Source: Clostridium sp. NkU-1 (GTDB lineage: Bacteria; Bacillota_A; Clostridia; Lachnospirales; Lachnospiraceae). From it: DNA of 64,000 bases. Under the pieces are notes generated by a model. It did not search any database, was not told the DNA's origin, and saw nothing but the letters and a program-made list of their open reading frames with translations. The DNA is taken from the NCBI GenBank assembly GCA_001312405.1, contig BBDR01000005.1, positions 1-64,000 on the forward strand, read 5' to 3'. Below, one piece after another: positions 1-10,030 of the stretch (positions are counted from its first letter, which is position 1; each line of letters begins with the position of its first letter). The position numbers were made by a program, and so were the translations under genes.

Positions 1-120
1 TCTTTTTATTTTATTTATCATACAAATCAAACAATTTCTTTATGGTTTTCGTCTGATTCTTTGTACATATTTTGATATATTCTGAAAAAATATTTTTCAA
101 ATCCGACCACAGTCTGGACT
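1..120. other. AT-rich intergenic edge
   Basis: Very AT-rich stretch at the window edge with no open reading frame, hairpin or promoter that I can support. Confidence 0.5.
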
Positions 121-151
121 AAAAAAGGCCAGAGCGTAAATCCCTCTGGCC
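121..151 (-). terminator. Rho-independent terminator
   Basis: Perfect 8-bp stem GGCCAGAG/CTCTGGCC (127-134 with 144-151). On the minus strand it is followed by a run of six T. It closes the DUF438 gene that ends at 175. Confidence 0.85.
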
Positions 152-174
152 GGACGGCTATACATATGAATTTT

Positions 175-1389
175 CTATTCTGACAGCAGTCTCTTTTCTC
201 CGGTGATCTCCTGTATGGGGCCTATGTCCTGGGTCACTTCCAGAACCCCAAGGTACTCTCCTTCATTGCTTCTCACCGCATAATAGCGGATCAAAATATA
301 TTTTCCGGCCATTTTGATCCAAAAATCTTCCTGGTCTTTTCTTCCGGCTTTGAAATCCTCAACAATCTTTTCAACAATGTGGACACTGGCCGGCGGATGG
401 CAGTTGGAGACATTTCTGCCGATTATGGCTCTTGTTCTGGGGAAAGCCCGCTCCTTTCCTTCTGAAAAGTACCTTACCACATCCTCCTTATTTACAAAGG
501 TAATGTCAAAGGGAAGCGTATTTAACATGGCGGTCAGCTCTTCCACCTTAAATTCTCCGGAAGGAAGTTTTATAAGACCTGGTTCCTTCTTTGCCTCCGT
601 CTTCTCCTTTTCCTTATCAGCTGCGGCAGGATTCCATTGGGGCACATGGTCGATCATAAAACCTATTTCTCCGCTTCCATCAGCAATTGTTTTCCACTCT
701 TCCTGGGTCAGCTGCTCCAAAAGCATGGGAACCATGATATTTTCCTCTTTAAATATCATTTCCGTGATCTTATCCAGTAATTTCTCTATCTTCTGCACCA
801 GGGGTTCATCGATTTTCACATTCTTTTTAAGAATTTCCATTATTTCTTTTACTTGACTTCTGATCTCATCATCCACTCCCCACATGACCTTTGGAGGCGC
901 CGTGATTCCGTATTTCTCCATATATGGAAACAGCAGATTCTCCTTTTTTTCCGTAATGAAGGGATAAGTCTTTTAGTTGGTTTATGCCTTCCTTAAGCTT
1001 TGAAACTTCCTCCTTATCAGCCTTTTTTGCCAGAACCAGATACGGGCGGATTTCATTTTCAATAATATGAGCAATTTTCTTATTTTCTCTGACCAGCACA
1101 TTCAAAGGATGTCCGGGAATTAAGGTTGGATCGTCCGGCTGGTGGATTTCCTCAATAGACCTTTAAAAACTGCGGCATGAACATCACAAAGCTTTTGTAC
1201 CTCCTCCACCGGCAGGCCGTCTGCGATCAGAGCAGTCTCAGCCGCAGAAATTTCAGAAGCAGACACGCCATGAAAAGCCTCGTCAAACTGCTGCTTTACA
1301 TCTTCCACAGATTTTCCTTCATGAAGCTTTTTAATGATCTCTTTTATTGCATTTTGCCTCATTTCACGATTGTTAATATATTCACTCAT
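175..1389 (-). CDS. DUF438 / hemerythrin-like / PAS protein (two frameshifts)
   Basis: Translated in three pieces that together make one protein of about 405 residues. The first 85 residues are the DUF438 N-terminal helical domain, the middle is a hemerythrin HHE-like helical domain, and the C-terminal 120 residues are a PAS-like sensor domain. The family is thought to bind a di-iron or redox ligand, and such genes often sit near hybrid cluster protein genes, as here. The ATG at 1389 follows a strong AAGGAGG. The frame breaks near 1159 (one base missing) and at 944-950, a T7 where T6 restores the reading HYGKKENLLFPY. Both joins give conserved family sequence, so the breaks are probably sequence errors. 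Cytoplasmic; the ligand is unknown. Confidence 0.8.
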
Positions 1390-1505
1390 AGAATTCCTCC
1401 TTATGGAACAGAAAACTTTTTTCCCTGTCAAATCACTTTTCTTCCCTGCACGCGCTCATAGAACCCCGCCTGTTTTCATCGGACTGTATCTTCTCCCCAC
1501 TATAT

Positions 1506-1552
1506 AAAAAACGCCCCCGTCTGATTGGATCATTCCCCTCAGAAGGAGGCGC
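1506..1552 (-). terminator. Rho-independent terminator of the ferredoxin gene
   Basis: Long two-part stem: CGCCTCC/GGGGGCG outside and TCTGA/TCAGA inside, with a T6 tract at 1506-1511 on the minus strand. Lies 10 bp after the ferredoxin stop codon. Confidence 0.8.
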
Positions 1553-1561
1553 TCTTCCTGA

Positions 1562-1750
1562 TTATTCTACTGTTATTACTGAAACAGGACAGCCTTCCTG
1601 CGCTTCAACTGCTGATTGCTCCGCAGACTCCGGAACTTCATCAACATATGCTTCTGCAGGCCCGTCATCTCCCATTCGGAACACTTCAGGACAAACTGAT
1701 GCACACAGTCCGCATTCAATACAACCCTCTCTATCTACCGTTGCTTTCAT
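1562..1750 (-). CDS. 4Fe-4S ferredoxin
   Basis: Sixty-two residue electron carrier. Cysteines at 10, 13, 16 and 20 (C-x2-C-x2-C-x3-C) and a C-terminal GCP at Cys54 fit a monocluster ferredoxin, with C10, C13, C16 and C54 as likely ligands and C20 as an extra cysteine. The protein is acidic, as usual for soluble ferredoxins. It is transcribed alone, from its own promoter at 1834-1882 to its own terminator. The promoter matches that of hcp, so this is likely the electron donor to the hybrid cluster protein (inference). The frame is intact. Confidence 0.9.
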   Translation of the reverse strand: MKATVDREGCIECGLCASVCPEVFRMGDDGPAEAYVDEVPESAEQSAVEAQEGCPVSVITVE

Positions 1751-1833
1751 ATCAATAACTCCTTTCCCAAAGATATCTTTATTGTTGGTAATTTCTTTAC
1801 AAATTATCCATTTTCCAAAAATATGTTTTATTT

Positions 1834-1882
1834 TTTTTCAGGATACCATTGCCTTGGCTGCATGTCTGTTGTAGTTACAACA
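1834..1882 (-). promoter_or_regulatory. Ferredoxin promoter with CRP/FNR-like dyad
   Basis: Minus-strand -10 element TATCCT at 1845-1840. Perfect dyad TGTTGTA-GT-TACAACA at 1867-1882, centred at 1874.5. If -7 is at 1840, the start is at 1833 and the dyad is centred at -41.5, the class II activator position of CRP/FNR proteins. No -35 consensus is present, as expected for an activator-dependent promoter. The same arrangement recurs upstream of hcp. Confidence 0.65.
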
Positions 1883-1939
1883 TTTTCCATTTTTTATTGG
1901 CAATGGGCTGTAAAATGTTGGGTAAGTTTCTATCGTTGT

Positions 1940-2329
1940 ATGGAAGTATGGAAAAAAATGTGGAATAAAATATTGGTAGAAAACTATTTTCAGGCATGGA
2001 TCAAAAAAGATGCAGAAGTGCTTAAGACGGTCTTTTCAGAAAAAATTATATACAGCGAGTGCTTTGGGCCGGAATATCATGGAATCGAACAGGTTTTAAA
2101 ATGGTTTGCTGACTGGAACAAAGTCAGAACCGTTTTAGAGTGGTCGATCAAGCGATTCGTTTCGGAAGGAAATACAACTGTTGTGGAATGGTATTTTAAA
2201 TGCAATTATAACAACGCAATAGACGGATTTGATGGAATTTCAATGATTGATTTTGATGATAATAAAAAGATCAGAGTATTAAAAGAATTTCAATCAAAGG
2301 CAGAACATTATTTTCCTTATGAGAAATAA
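1940..2329 (+). CDS. NTF2-like / SnoaL-like protein
   Basis: Small alpha+beta cone protein of the nuclear transport factor 2 superfamily (SnoaL-like). It starts with a helix and the motif YFQAWIKKDAEVL, followed by W/F-rich strands ending near EFQSKAEHYFPYE. Members range from isomerases to proteins without known activity; no catalytic residue can be assigned. The frame is open from 1823, but that start would lie upstream of the ferredoxin regulatory dyad and has no ribosome binding site. Starts at 1940 or 1958 (MWNKILVENYFQAW) fit the family better; both have weak sites. Divergent from the ferredoxin gene, so the dyad could serve both directions. Confidence 0.65.
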   Translation: MEVWKKMWNKILVENYFQAWIKKDAEVLKTVFSEKIIYSECFGPEYHGIEQVLKWFADWNKVRTVLEWSIKRFVSEGNTTVVEWYFKCNYNNAIDGFDGISMIDFDDNKKIRVLKEFQSKAEHYFPYEK

Positions 2330-2401
2330 AAAGCAGGGAAACTGCAAGACCAACTTTCGTTAGTGATGCAGCCCCCCTTTTATTATGCTGGTATCCGGCT
2401 A

Positions 2402-4033
2402 TTATGCATTCATGAATAATTCAATGTCATCTTCTACGGTACCAATTCCTGCGATTCCAAATGTATCAACAAGAACCTTGGCAACATTTGGAGATAAGAA
2501 TCCAGGCAATGTCGGTCCTAAGTGAATATTCTTCACTCCTAAGTAAAGCAGCGCAAGAAGTACGATAACCGCTTTCTGCTCATACCAGGCAATGTTATAA
2601 GCGATAGGAAGCTCATTGACATCATCAAGGCCAAATACTTCTTTTAATTTCAGGGCAATGACTGCCAGGGAATAGGAGTCATTACACTGTCCCGCATCAA
2701 GAACTCTTGGAATTCCGCCGATATCGCCCAGTTCCAGCTTGTTATATCTGTATTTTGCACATCCAGCCGTAAGAATGATGGTATCGCTTGGAAGCTGCTT
2801 TGCAAACTCTGTGTAATACTCTCTGGATTTCATTCTGCCGTCGCATCCTGCCATAACAAAGAACTTTTTAATGGCTCCGGACTTCACGGCATCAACCACC
2901 TGATCCGCAAGTGCCAGTACCTGATTATGGGCGAAACCGCCTACAATACTGCCTGTTTCAATTTCAGCCGGAGCAGGAAGCTTCTTTGCCATCTCAATGA
3001 CAGCAGAAAAATCCTTCTTTCCGTTTTTATTCGCAGGAATGTGAGGACATCCTGGGAAGCCTGCAGCGCCTGTTGTAAAGATCCTGTCTGCAACTTCAGG
3101 AGTTTTTGGAGGAACAATACAGTTTGTGGTAAAGAGAATCGGTCCGTGGAAGGATTCAAACTCGCCAACCTGCATCCACCAGGAGTTTCCGTAGTTGCCT
3201 ACAAAGTTATCATATTTCTTAAATGCCGGATAATAGTGAGCAGGAAGCATTTCTCCATGGGTATAAACATCCACTCCTGTTCCCTTTGTCTGCTCTAAAA
3301 GCTGTTCCATATCTGTCAGATCATGGCCGGAGATAAGAATCGCCGGGTTCTTTCTGACACCGATATTAACAGAAGTGATTTCCGGATTTCCATAGCGTGT
3401 TGTATTGGCCTCATCAAGAAGTGCCATTCCCTTTACTCCGTATTCACCGGTCTTTAAGGTCAGGGCAACCAGATCATCAGCTGTAAGGCTGTCATCAAGA
3501 GTTGCAGCAAGTCCTTCGTAAATAAAGGAATAAATGGATACCTCCTCTTTCCCGATGTTGAACGCATGCTCTGTGTAAGCAGCCAGACCCTTGATTCCGT
3601 AGATGATCAGCTCCCTTAAGGAACGGATATCTTCATTTTCCGTAGCAAGAACTCCTACTGAAGAAGCCTTGGAAAGCATGGACTCCCTGGAGTCCACAGT
3701 AAACACTGCTGCATCCTGGTTTCCGTTGTATCCTGTATCCTTTGCAAGCTGGTCTCTTAATCCAAGAACCTTTACGATCTGGTTTTCAATTGCATCCGCA
3801 TCAAAGTTTGCGTTTGTGATGGTGATAAAGAGACTGGTAAGTACCTCATGATTGATTGTATGAATCTCTGCAGCATTGGTTTTTGTCTTTACAACAATTT
3901 CAGAAATCCCCTTTACCGCATAAACGAGCAGGTCCTGAAGCTTTGCACCCTCCTCATTCTTACCACAGACACCTTTGATGGTACAGCCTGTGTTTTTTGC
4001 TGTCTCCTGACACTGATAGCAAAACATGCTCAT
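2402..4033 (-). CDS. hcp: Hydroxylamine reductase (hybrid cluster protein)
   Basis: Full-length 543-residue Hcp. The N-terminal cysteines C5, C8, C17 and C23 (C-x2-C-x8-C-x5-C) are the class I spacing that binds the cubane cluster. Later cysteines in [14 protein letters not shown] and AGCDGR belong to the hybrid Fe-S-O cluster. Known activities are hydroxylamine reduction to ammonia and NO reduction or S-nitrosylation in anaerobes; it acts in the cytoplasm. The start has a good AGGAGGTAATGG site. It is expressed from its own promoter at 4098-4147 carrying a CRP/FNR-like dyad shared with the nearby ferredoxin. A weak GCAG/CTGC hairpin with T5 near 2330 may terminate it. Confidence 0.97.
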   Translation of the reverse strand: MSMFCYQCQETAKNTGCTIKGVCGKNEEGAKLQDLLVYAVKGISEIVVKTKTNAAEIHTINHEVLTSLFITITNANFDADAIENQIVKVLGLRDQLAKDTGYNGNQDAAVFTVDSRESMLSKASSVGVLATENEDIRSLRELIIYGIKGLAAYTEHAFNIGKEEVSIYSFIYEGLAATLDDSLTADDLVALTLKTGEYGVKGMALLDEANTTRYGNPEITSVNIGVRKNPAILISGHDLTDMEQLLEQTKGTGVDVYTHGEMLPAHYYPAFKKYDNFVGNYGNSWWMQVGEFESFHGPILFTTNCIVPPKTPEVADRIFTTGAAGFPGCPHIPANKNGKKDFSAVIEMAKKLPAPAEIETGSIVGGFAHNQVLALADQVVDAVKSGAIKKFFVMAGCDGRMKSREYYTEFAKQLPSDTIILTAGCAKYRYNKLELGDIGGIPRVLDAGQCNDSYSLAVIALKLKEVFGLDDVNELPIAYNIAWYEQKAVIVLLALLYLGVKNIHLGPTLPGFLSPNVAKVLVDTFGIAGIGTVEDDIELFMNA

Positions 4034-4097
4034 ATTCCATTACCTCCTATTGTATATTATCTATGCATGGCACCATTCTTTCAGCGCTCCTGCTTTC

Positions 4098-4147
4098 TTT
4101 TAAAAGGATACCATTGGAAAGAATTTATGTCCGTTGTTATTACAACA
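4098..4147 (-). promoter_or_regulatory. hcp promoter with CRP/FNR-like dyad
   Basis: Minus-strand -10 TATCCT at 4110-4105 and dyad GTTGT-TATT-ACAAC at 4133-4146, centred at 4139.5, which is -41.5 from the predicted start at 4098. The 11-base block GGATACCATTG and its 26-bp distance to the dyad are identical to those of the ferredoxin promoter. Confidence 0.65.
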
Positions 4148-4183
4148 TAGTTTAATTTTTTTATTTTTTATTAAAAGGAGATC

Positions 4184-4276
4184 ATGGATCATCAGCAGTT
4201 AAAGCAAGGTATGATTATTTCCGGGTACATTTTTTCACTGAAATTGAGACAAAAAAATGGCTGCATCAGCATTTAG
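4184..4276 (+). CDS. Possible 30-residue peptide
   Basis: ATG at 4184 preceded by AAAAGGAGATC, a good ribosome binding site, then 30 codons ending at 4276 inside the terminator stem of the opposite gene. I do not recognise the product. It lies divergent from hcp, 37 bp beyond the dyad, so it could be the start of a decayed gene or a small regulated peptide. The evidence is only the ribosome binding site and position. Confidence 0.25.
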   Translation: MDHQQLKQGMIISGYIFSLKLRQKNGCISI

Positions 4277-4301
4277 TCCTACCTAAAATGCTGATGCAGC
4301 C
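4251..4301 (-). terminator. Rho-independent terminator
   Basis: Stem of 15-16 bp, GGCTGCATCAGCATT paired with its complement ending at 4301, and a T7 tract on the minus strand at 4251-4257. Closes the small membrane protein gene at 4352. Confidence 0.9.
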
Positions 4302-4351
4302 GGTCATATCCCGGAACACTGATTTTATCCGGGCAGCCTTTATGAACTGCC

Positions 4352-4572
4352 CTAACGTTCTTCCATACAAACCTTCACAAATTTCGCCATTAATAAAATA
4401 TAGCTGAATACGAAAACTAAACCTGCTGCCATAAGAGGCATTTTTCTCTTCTTTTCCGGGATCAATAATCCAACCATGATCCTACTGCACACAGACATAT
4501 CTTTAATAGTGCGAAATCCTTTATGCTGCATTTCTGGACAAATGCATCGGCGCAATCACATATCCCTTTCAT
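4352..4572 (-). CDS. Small single-pass membrane protein (frameshifted)
   Basis: Read from ATG at 4572, after an AAGGAGA site, the first half gives MKGICDCADAFVQKCSIKDF and ALLKICLCAVGS; after a one-base break near 4475 the second half gives GLLIPEKKRK and a 20-residue hydrophobic segment ending LLMAKFVKVCMEER. Together about 73 residues. The DFALLKICL block followed by a short transmembrane helix is typical of small clostridial proteins often labelled, without good reason, as phosphate ABC permease. The function is unknown. Monocistronic, with its own strong terminator. Confidence 0.6.
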
Positions 4573-4700
4573 CCACACCGTCTCCTTTCATGAATTTTCT
4601 TCCCTGGTTCCTTTCAGGTTAGTATACGCTTTTGGAAAAATATTATTATATTCTGAAAGAAAATCCCTGTATAAATTTTGACGGCATGGCTCAAGCAGGA

Positions 4701-5312
4701 TCATTTGTAATCCTGCACATCAAATTCCTTATTTTTATAGTAATATTTCCTGTCTTCCTCTGCAATCTGCCGGACCACTCTGCAGGGATTTCCCAGGGCC
4801 ACCACCCTGTCAGGGATATCCTTTGTCACAACGCTTCCTGCGCCGATCACCACATCGTTTCCTATGGTAACTCCCGGGTTGATGATGACATTGCCCCCGA
4901 TCCATACGTTATTTCCTATTGTTACAGGAATCCCATATTCATATCCTGAATTTCTGGAATCCGGATGAATGGGATGGCCTGCGGTATAAATAGAAACATT
5001 GGGTGCAAACATTACATTGTCCCCGATTATCACTTTTCCCACATCAAGGATCACGCAATTATAATTTGCAAAAAAATAATCCCCCACCTCAATATTGGTC
5101 CCATAATCACAGTGGAACGGCGCTTCAATATGAACATCCTTTCCCGCCTTTCCAAGGATACTGCGGATCAGCTCTTCCATTTTTTCTTCTTCATCCGGGC
5201 GCAGCTGATTATACTGGTAAATCTTAAGCTTGTTCGCCATTCGTTCCTCATTCAGCCCATCCAGCCATGCCTTATAAGGCAGGCCAGCCAGCATTCTTTC
5301 CTTTTGGTTCAT
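4701..5312 (-). CDS. maa: Maltose-type O-acetyltransferase
   Basis: About 203 residues. An N-terminal Mac domain (ERMLAGLPYKAW) is followed by left-handed beta-helix hexapeptide repeats (IGDNVMF, IGNNVWIGGNVIINPGVTIGNDVVIGAGS). The catalytic His is in TAGHPIH, as in the LacA/Maa/NodL family. These cytoplasmic trimers transfer acetyl from acetyl-CoA to the 6-hydroxyl of maltose, glucose or galactosides. The start MNQKERML at 5312 is chosen because it matches the family N-terminus; an upstream in-frame extension to 5372 has no ribosome binding site. Single gene; no clear terminator seen. Confidence 0.9.
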   Translation of the reverse strand: MNQKERMLAGLPYKAWLDGLNEERMANKLKIYQYNQLRPDEEEKMEELIRSILGKAGKDVHIEAPFHCDYGTNIEVGDYFFANYNCVILDVGKVIIGDNVMFAPNVSIYTAGHPIHPDSRNSGYEYGIPVTIGNNVWIGGNVIINPGVTIGNDVVIGAGSVVTKDIPDRVVALGNPCRVVRQIAEEDRKYYYKNKEFDVQDYK

Positions 5313-5466
5313 GACCCTTCCACCCTTCCATCTTTCATTATGATCGAAACAGATATTACAATGATAAACCAAGAGCCACCGGATATCAACTGCTGCAGCT
5401 AAAAAGGTGGATCCATTATTTTTTTTGCCTTGTATCAGAGTTTATTATATTTTTATTTTAAATCTA

Positions 5467-5495
5467 TTGACAGATCATTATCAAACTGGTATTAT
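5467..5495 (+). promoter_or_regulatory. Sigma-A promoter
   Basis: TTGACA at 5467-5472, 17-bp spacer, TATTAT at 5490-5495. Start predicted near 5502, 41 bp before the ATG of the nucleotidyltransferase-aminotransferase gene. Confidence 0.75.
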
Positions 5496-5542
5496 GTTCA
5501 TTAATTTATAATATATTACATTTTTGAACAAAGGAGTGTATT

Positions 5543-7352
5543 ATGCAGGCAATAATCCTGGCCGCCGGAATGGGACGGCGTTTAAAAAAAGCTAACTGAA
5601 AACCAGCCGAAATGCATGATTACCGTAAATGGAATTCCTATGATCGAGCGCATGCTGAAACAGCTGGATCACTGCCATTTGAACCGAATCATCATTGTAA
5701 CCGGCCATAAGGGCGAAGAGCTGCAATCCTTTGTATCCTCTCTCCCTCTTTCCACTCCGGTCACGTACATAGACAATCCGGTCTACAAAACAACAAACAA
5801 TATTTACTCCCTTTATCTTGCAAAGGACCAGCTTCTCATGGATGATACCATTTTGCTGGAATCAGACCTGATTTTCGAACAGGAAGTCCTGAACCAGATC
5901 ATAAATGACCCTTATCCCAATCTGGCTCTTGTGGCCCATTTTGAAAGCTGGATGGATGGGACAGTGGTTTTGCTGGATAAACAGGACAATATAATGAAAT
6001 TCCTTACACGGAAGGATTTCCGTTTTGAGGATATTCATTCCTACTACAAAACTGTCAACATCTATAAATTCAGCCGTAATTTTTCCACAACCCACTATGT
6101 TCCCTTTCTGGAAGCCTACAGCAGGGCCTTGGGAAACAATGAATATTATGAACAGGTATTAAAGGTCATTTCACTTTTAGATGACCACGATTTAAAAGCC
6201 ACCAGGCTGGAAAACGGCTTCTGGTATGAAATTGATGATGAGCAGGATCTGGACATTGCGGAATCCATTTTTACAGATTCCCAAAGCAGGCTGTCCCGGC
6301 TATCCAAGCGCTTCGGCGGTTACTGGCGGTATCCTGGTCTTCTGGATTTCTGTTACCTGGTCAATCCCTATTTTCCAAACAGCCGTTTTATGGGAGAGAT
6401 CAAGGCCAGCTTTGAAATCCTTACCACCAGCTATCCCTCCGGCCTTGATATCAATAACCTGCTGGCTGCAAAATCCCTGGGCTTAGACAGAAACCAGATT
6501 CTCACCGGAAACGGAGCGGCAGAATTAATCAAGCCTTTGATCCGCAGCTTTAAAAATGCCGTGGGCGTTCTGCGCCCTTCCTTTGAAGAATATGGAATCT
6601 GTTCGCAAAATGCCGTTTATTTCAACGTCTCAACTCCGGATTATACATATACCGCCCAGGATATCATGGAGTTTTACAAGGATAAGGAGCTGGATGCACT
6701 GGTTTTAGTTAACCCTGATAATCCCACGGGGAATTATATCCCAAAGCAGGAAGTCCTTTCCCTTGTACAATACTGCAAGGCCAGGAACATTATTTTCATT
6801 CTGGATGAATCCTTTATTGACTTCTCCTCTGCGGAGGAATCGCCGTCGCTTATGTGTCAGGAAATATTGGATGAGTATAGAAACCTGGTCCTGATCAAAA
6901 GCATTTCAAAGTCATACGGGGTTCCCGGACTGCGGCTAGGGCTTCTTACCTGCAGTGACCCGGAAATTATAAACCAGGTGAGGAAAGAACTGCCCATTTG
7001 GAATATTAACTCTCTGGCAGAGTATTTTCTTCAGATCTTTGAGAAATACAAATCAGACTACCAGGAAGCCCTGGAGCATTTTAAAAGGACCAGAGAAAAA
7101 TTATACCAGTCCCTTGAGTCCATCAGGCAGTTGAAGCTTTACCCCTCACAGGCCAACTTTATTATGTGTGAAATCATTGATGGCTGTTCCGCTTCCCAGA
7201 TTGCGGAACTGTTGTTAAACCGTTACAACATTCTGGTAAAGGATCTATCCCATAAGCCGGGAATGGAAGGCAGGGAATTCATCCGCATTGCAGTCAGAAC
7301 AGAGGCAGACAATGAACGGCTGGCAGATGGGCTGAAACATATATTACGCTAG
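5543..7352 (+). CDS. Nucleotidyltransferase - class I/II aminotransferase fusion (frameshifted)
   Basis: Two-domain protein of about 602 residues. Residues 1-235 are a LicC-like sugar/choline-phosphate nucleotidyltransferase: MQAIILAAGMGRRL is the nucleotide loop and ESDL the metal-binding acid. Residues 265-602 are a fold-type I PLP aminotransferase of the HisC/CobD type, with NPDNPTG, a DES motif and the PLP lysine in SISKSYGVPGLRLG. Fusions of a cytidylyltransferase to an aminotransferase are known in phosphonate headgroup tailoring, but the substrate here is unknown. Start at 5543 after AAAGGAG. The frame breaks at 5584-5590 (A7; A6 restores RLKKLTENQPKCMI). A methyltransferase follows and probably shares the transcript. 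Confidence 0.85.
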
Positions 7353-7436
7353 TCAAATATCCCGCAGGCAGCTGCCAGGTCAAGTGAGCTTGTCTTTGGC
7401 TCGATGCCTTCGCAAAAATAAAAGGAGGTAATCATT

Positions 7437-8094
7437 ATGAATACACAAAATGCATCAAGAGAAACCTGGCAGCAGATCTGGACCCGGAAAGGCCGGGCAG
7501 ACGGCTCCGTGACGGACCTGCTGGCATACGACGGCTATGAGGCCACCAAGGTGGATATGGAAGAGGTGGCCCGTCAGATAATCAAGCGGCTGGATATACA
7601 TAAAAATGACAGGGTCCTTGAAGTCGGCTGCGGCGCAGGTGCTCTGGCCCAGTATCTGGACTGTGATTACGTTGGCATTGACTACTCCCCTACCCTGGTT
7701 CAAAAGCATATCGAACTTCTGCAGAATTCGGTCCTGACCGGTGAAGCCGCAGACCTGCCGTTTAAGGATAAATCCTTTGACAAAGTGATCTGTTACGGCG
7801 TTTACCTTTATTTTGATAATAAGGAGTATGCAGAGAGAGCAACAAAAGAGCTTCTCCGGGTTGCCAAAAAAAGGCGTGCTGATCGGAGAAATCCCCATGC
7901 GTTCTCACCGGAATGAACACTTATTGTTTTCTAAGGAGGAATTTCGCGGCTGGGATATCAGCGATGGTTTTTATGACCCTTACAGAAGTGACCGGTTCAA
8001 TGCAGTTATATCTTTTCCTGACGAATATTTTATTGAGACGAATCCTGATCAGACCGGCCTCCCGCCTGGGTGTGCCAAATGCCTGCACTCATAA
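7437..8094 (+). CDS. Class I SAM-dependent methyltransferase (frameshifted)
   Basis: About 218 residues with the Rossmann methyltransferase motifs [12 protein letters not shown] (SAM-binding motif I), VGIDYS (motif II acid) and [16 protein letters not shown] (motif IV). The substrate is not evident. A strong AAAGGAGGTAATC site precedes the ATG. The frame breaks at 7866-7872 (A7); with A6 it continues [19 protein letters not shown] to the stop at 8094. It lies 84 bp downstream of the nucleotidyltransferase-aminotransferase fusion, followed by a terminator, so the two likely form one pathway, perhaps making and N- or O-methylating a small amino alcohol headgroup (inference). Confidence 0.8.
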
Positions 8095-8110
8095 GAGTCC
8101 GTCTATATGG

Positions 8111-8160
8111 GAAAACAAAAAAAGGGCTGCCGCTTTAAGCGGATAGCCCTCCTCTTTCTA
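8111..8160. terminator. Bidirectional terminator
   Basis: Stem GGGCT-G-CCGCTT/AAGCGG-AT-AGCCC at 8124-8149, with T-rich flanks on the plus strand and A7 before it that gives T7 on the minus strand. Serves the methyltransferase gene and the convergent regulator gene. Confidence 0.85.
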
Positions 8161-8224
8161 TTCTTCCGTTCGTTGCAAATACCCCCGGGTATCAGCTGGT
8201 TTCAGCCAAAAAGGCACACTTGAA

Positions 8225-9835
8225 TCAGGAGCAGTTCTTTTTTATTGTCATACTCTCATATTCTTTTGGAGTATAACCCGTAATCTTTTTAAATACGGCA
8301 CTGAAATAGTACTGCGTATCAAAACCAAGCATATCCGAAATTTCATACATCATATATTGATACGTTTCTATCAGCTCCTTTGCCTTTTCAATCTTAACCT
8401 CAGTTACGTAATCTGAAAAGTTTTTTCCAGTCTGTTTTTTAAAAATACAGCTTAAATGTCCCTGGCTGATATTTAATAAGGCGGACATCTGATTTAAGGT
8501 TATTTTTTCCCGGTAATGCTTCCGAATATATTCCAGAACCAGTTCAATATACTTGTCCTTCCTGCTTTCCTTATAACTCTCCAGGGCTTCTGCCACCTGG
8601 TCCCGGAACCGCTCCAGCCAGGCGATCACAGAGTTTAAGTCAAACAGCCGGTTTAACTGCCCTGCCACATCCAAAATATAGGGAAAGTCCTGGTCCTCTC
8701 TCTCTTCCAAAAGGAATGTGATAAAGCAATAAAGGTTGCAGCACGCATTTACCGCCTGTGAACGGGATGGCTTACACTGGACAAACAGTTGAATGATCTG
8801 ATTCATGATATTGGAAAAGCCCTTCCGGTCGTTTTGACGGATAATGCCTGTTAATTCCTTCTTTAAAAAATTAATATTAAAGCTTCTGCTGTGGCTGAAA
8901 TTTTCTTTACAATTTTCCGGATAAAAAAACAATCGCACTGGAGCTGTCATAATAGGTATCATCCATAGCACTCATGGCCTGGTAAAGAAGCTCCTGAACC
9001 CCTTCTGCCTGCCTTACCGGCTGGCTGACAGCAACGGACACGGGAATCTCAAAATGATCCTTCATCGCCTTACAGAACTTGATACTCATGCTTTGGCCTG
9101 TTCTTTATACGCATTCATGCCCTCCAGTGAAAGAACAAGGATAAAACCATTTTGATCCTTTCTCAGAAGACAGCTTCTGTCAAAAAAAACCTTTTACCAT
9201 TTCATGAATGATATTTTCCCCATAATTCATGATTTTCTTCTGGTCTGCCCTGGTGAATTTCCCGGAAGATCCGTCAAATTTGCAGTTAAAATGAAATAAC
9301 ATCAAAAGAAGCACCGGATAACGTTCCCGGATCATCAAAGTCAGCCTTTCATCCGGATGCGTATCCGTATCGCAAAGCAAAATACGCCTGAAATAATTCT
9401 GTATATGCTCATCTGGGGTCACCTCTCCGTCTTCCATCGCCCGTATCCTGGGACGGGTTAGATTGCATCTTTCCTTGGCCCTTTTAAGTGCTGCGATTAA
9501 AGCCTCCTTATCAAGCTCCAGCTTCACAAGATAATCAACGGCTCCCAGACGCAGCGCTTCTTTCACCAGAGAATATTCCTCAAGATTGGTCAGGAAAATA
9601 AAGGAGGCCCCATATCCGCTCTCTACACATGCCTTCATAAAACTGATCCCATCCATGGCAGGCATCTCAATATCCGTTATCACAATATCCGGCCGAAGGG
9701 CTCCATTTGGGCCAGAGCCTGGCGGCCGCTGGAGACCTTTCTCACTATTTTACATTGATGCTCTTCCCAGTTAAGAAGAGATGTGACCCCAGCCAGAATC
9801 AGCGGTTCGTCGTCTACGATCATGATCCGATACAT
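8225..9835 (-). CDS. YesN/AraC-type response regulator (several frameshifts)
   Basis: About 535 residues. The N-terminal REC domain has MIVDDEP (acidic pocket), phospho-acceptor in VITDIEMP and the lysine in YLVKLE; the middle is an uncharacterised YesN linker. The C-terminal 100 residues are an AraC helix-turn-helix pair ending DTQYYFSAVFKKITGYTPKEY. Such regulators activate polysaccharide utilisation genes with a YesM-type kinase. The frame breaks at about 9706 (one base short), 9182-9189 (A8 for A7), about 9092 (one A short) and 8923-8929 (A7 for A6). It lies directly downstream of a kinase remnant and of the polysaccharide lyase locus, so it probably controls that locus. Confidence 0.8.
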
Positions 9836-9837
9836 AT

Positions 9838-10030
9838 TTAATACTCCAAAGGACTTTTTACGGTTACCTGTATATACCCTGCCCCGGTTTTCTTTCAGCT
9901 TTTCCCTTTGATTATGGGCAGAGGTATTTTCTCTTCTGGTATTCCGGTTCCATTATCCTGCATCGTAATAAGCAGATATTTATCAAATAAATGCGTATCT
10001 CTCAATCGTTCCGCTCTTTCGTCCTGCTGC
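9838..10030 (-). pseudogene. Histidine kinase remnant (ATPase domain fragment)
   Basis: In one minus-strand frame the sequence reads HLFDKYLLITMQDNGTGIPEEK, shown here in part; DNGTGI is the G1 box of histidine kinase ATPase domains. A later frame ends in YIQVTVKSPLEY and stops two bases before the response regulator ATG, the usual YesM-YesN spacing. Nothing of the sensor, HAMP or H-box is present: the foldase gene ends at 10067, immediately upstream. This looks like a real internal deletion, not only a frameshift. Called from the single motif and the position. Confidence 0.5.

Noticed and set aside
1823..1939. Upstream start of the NTF2-like gene at 1823
   Set aside because: This segment holds the ferredoxin promoter and dyad, has no ribosome binding site and adds a Cys/Trp-rich stretch atypical of the family.
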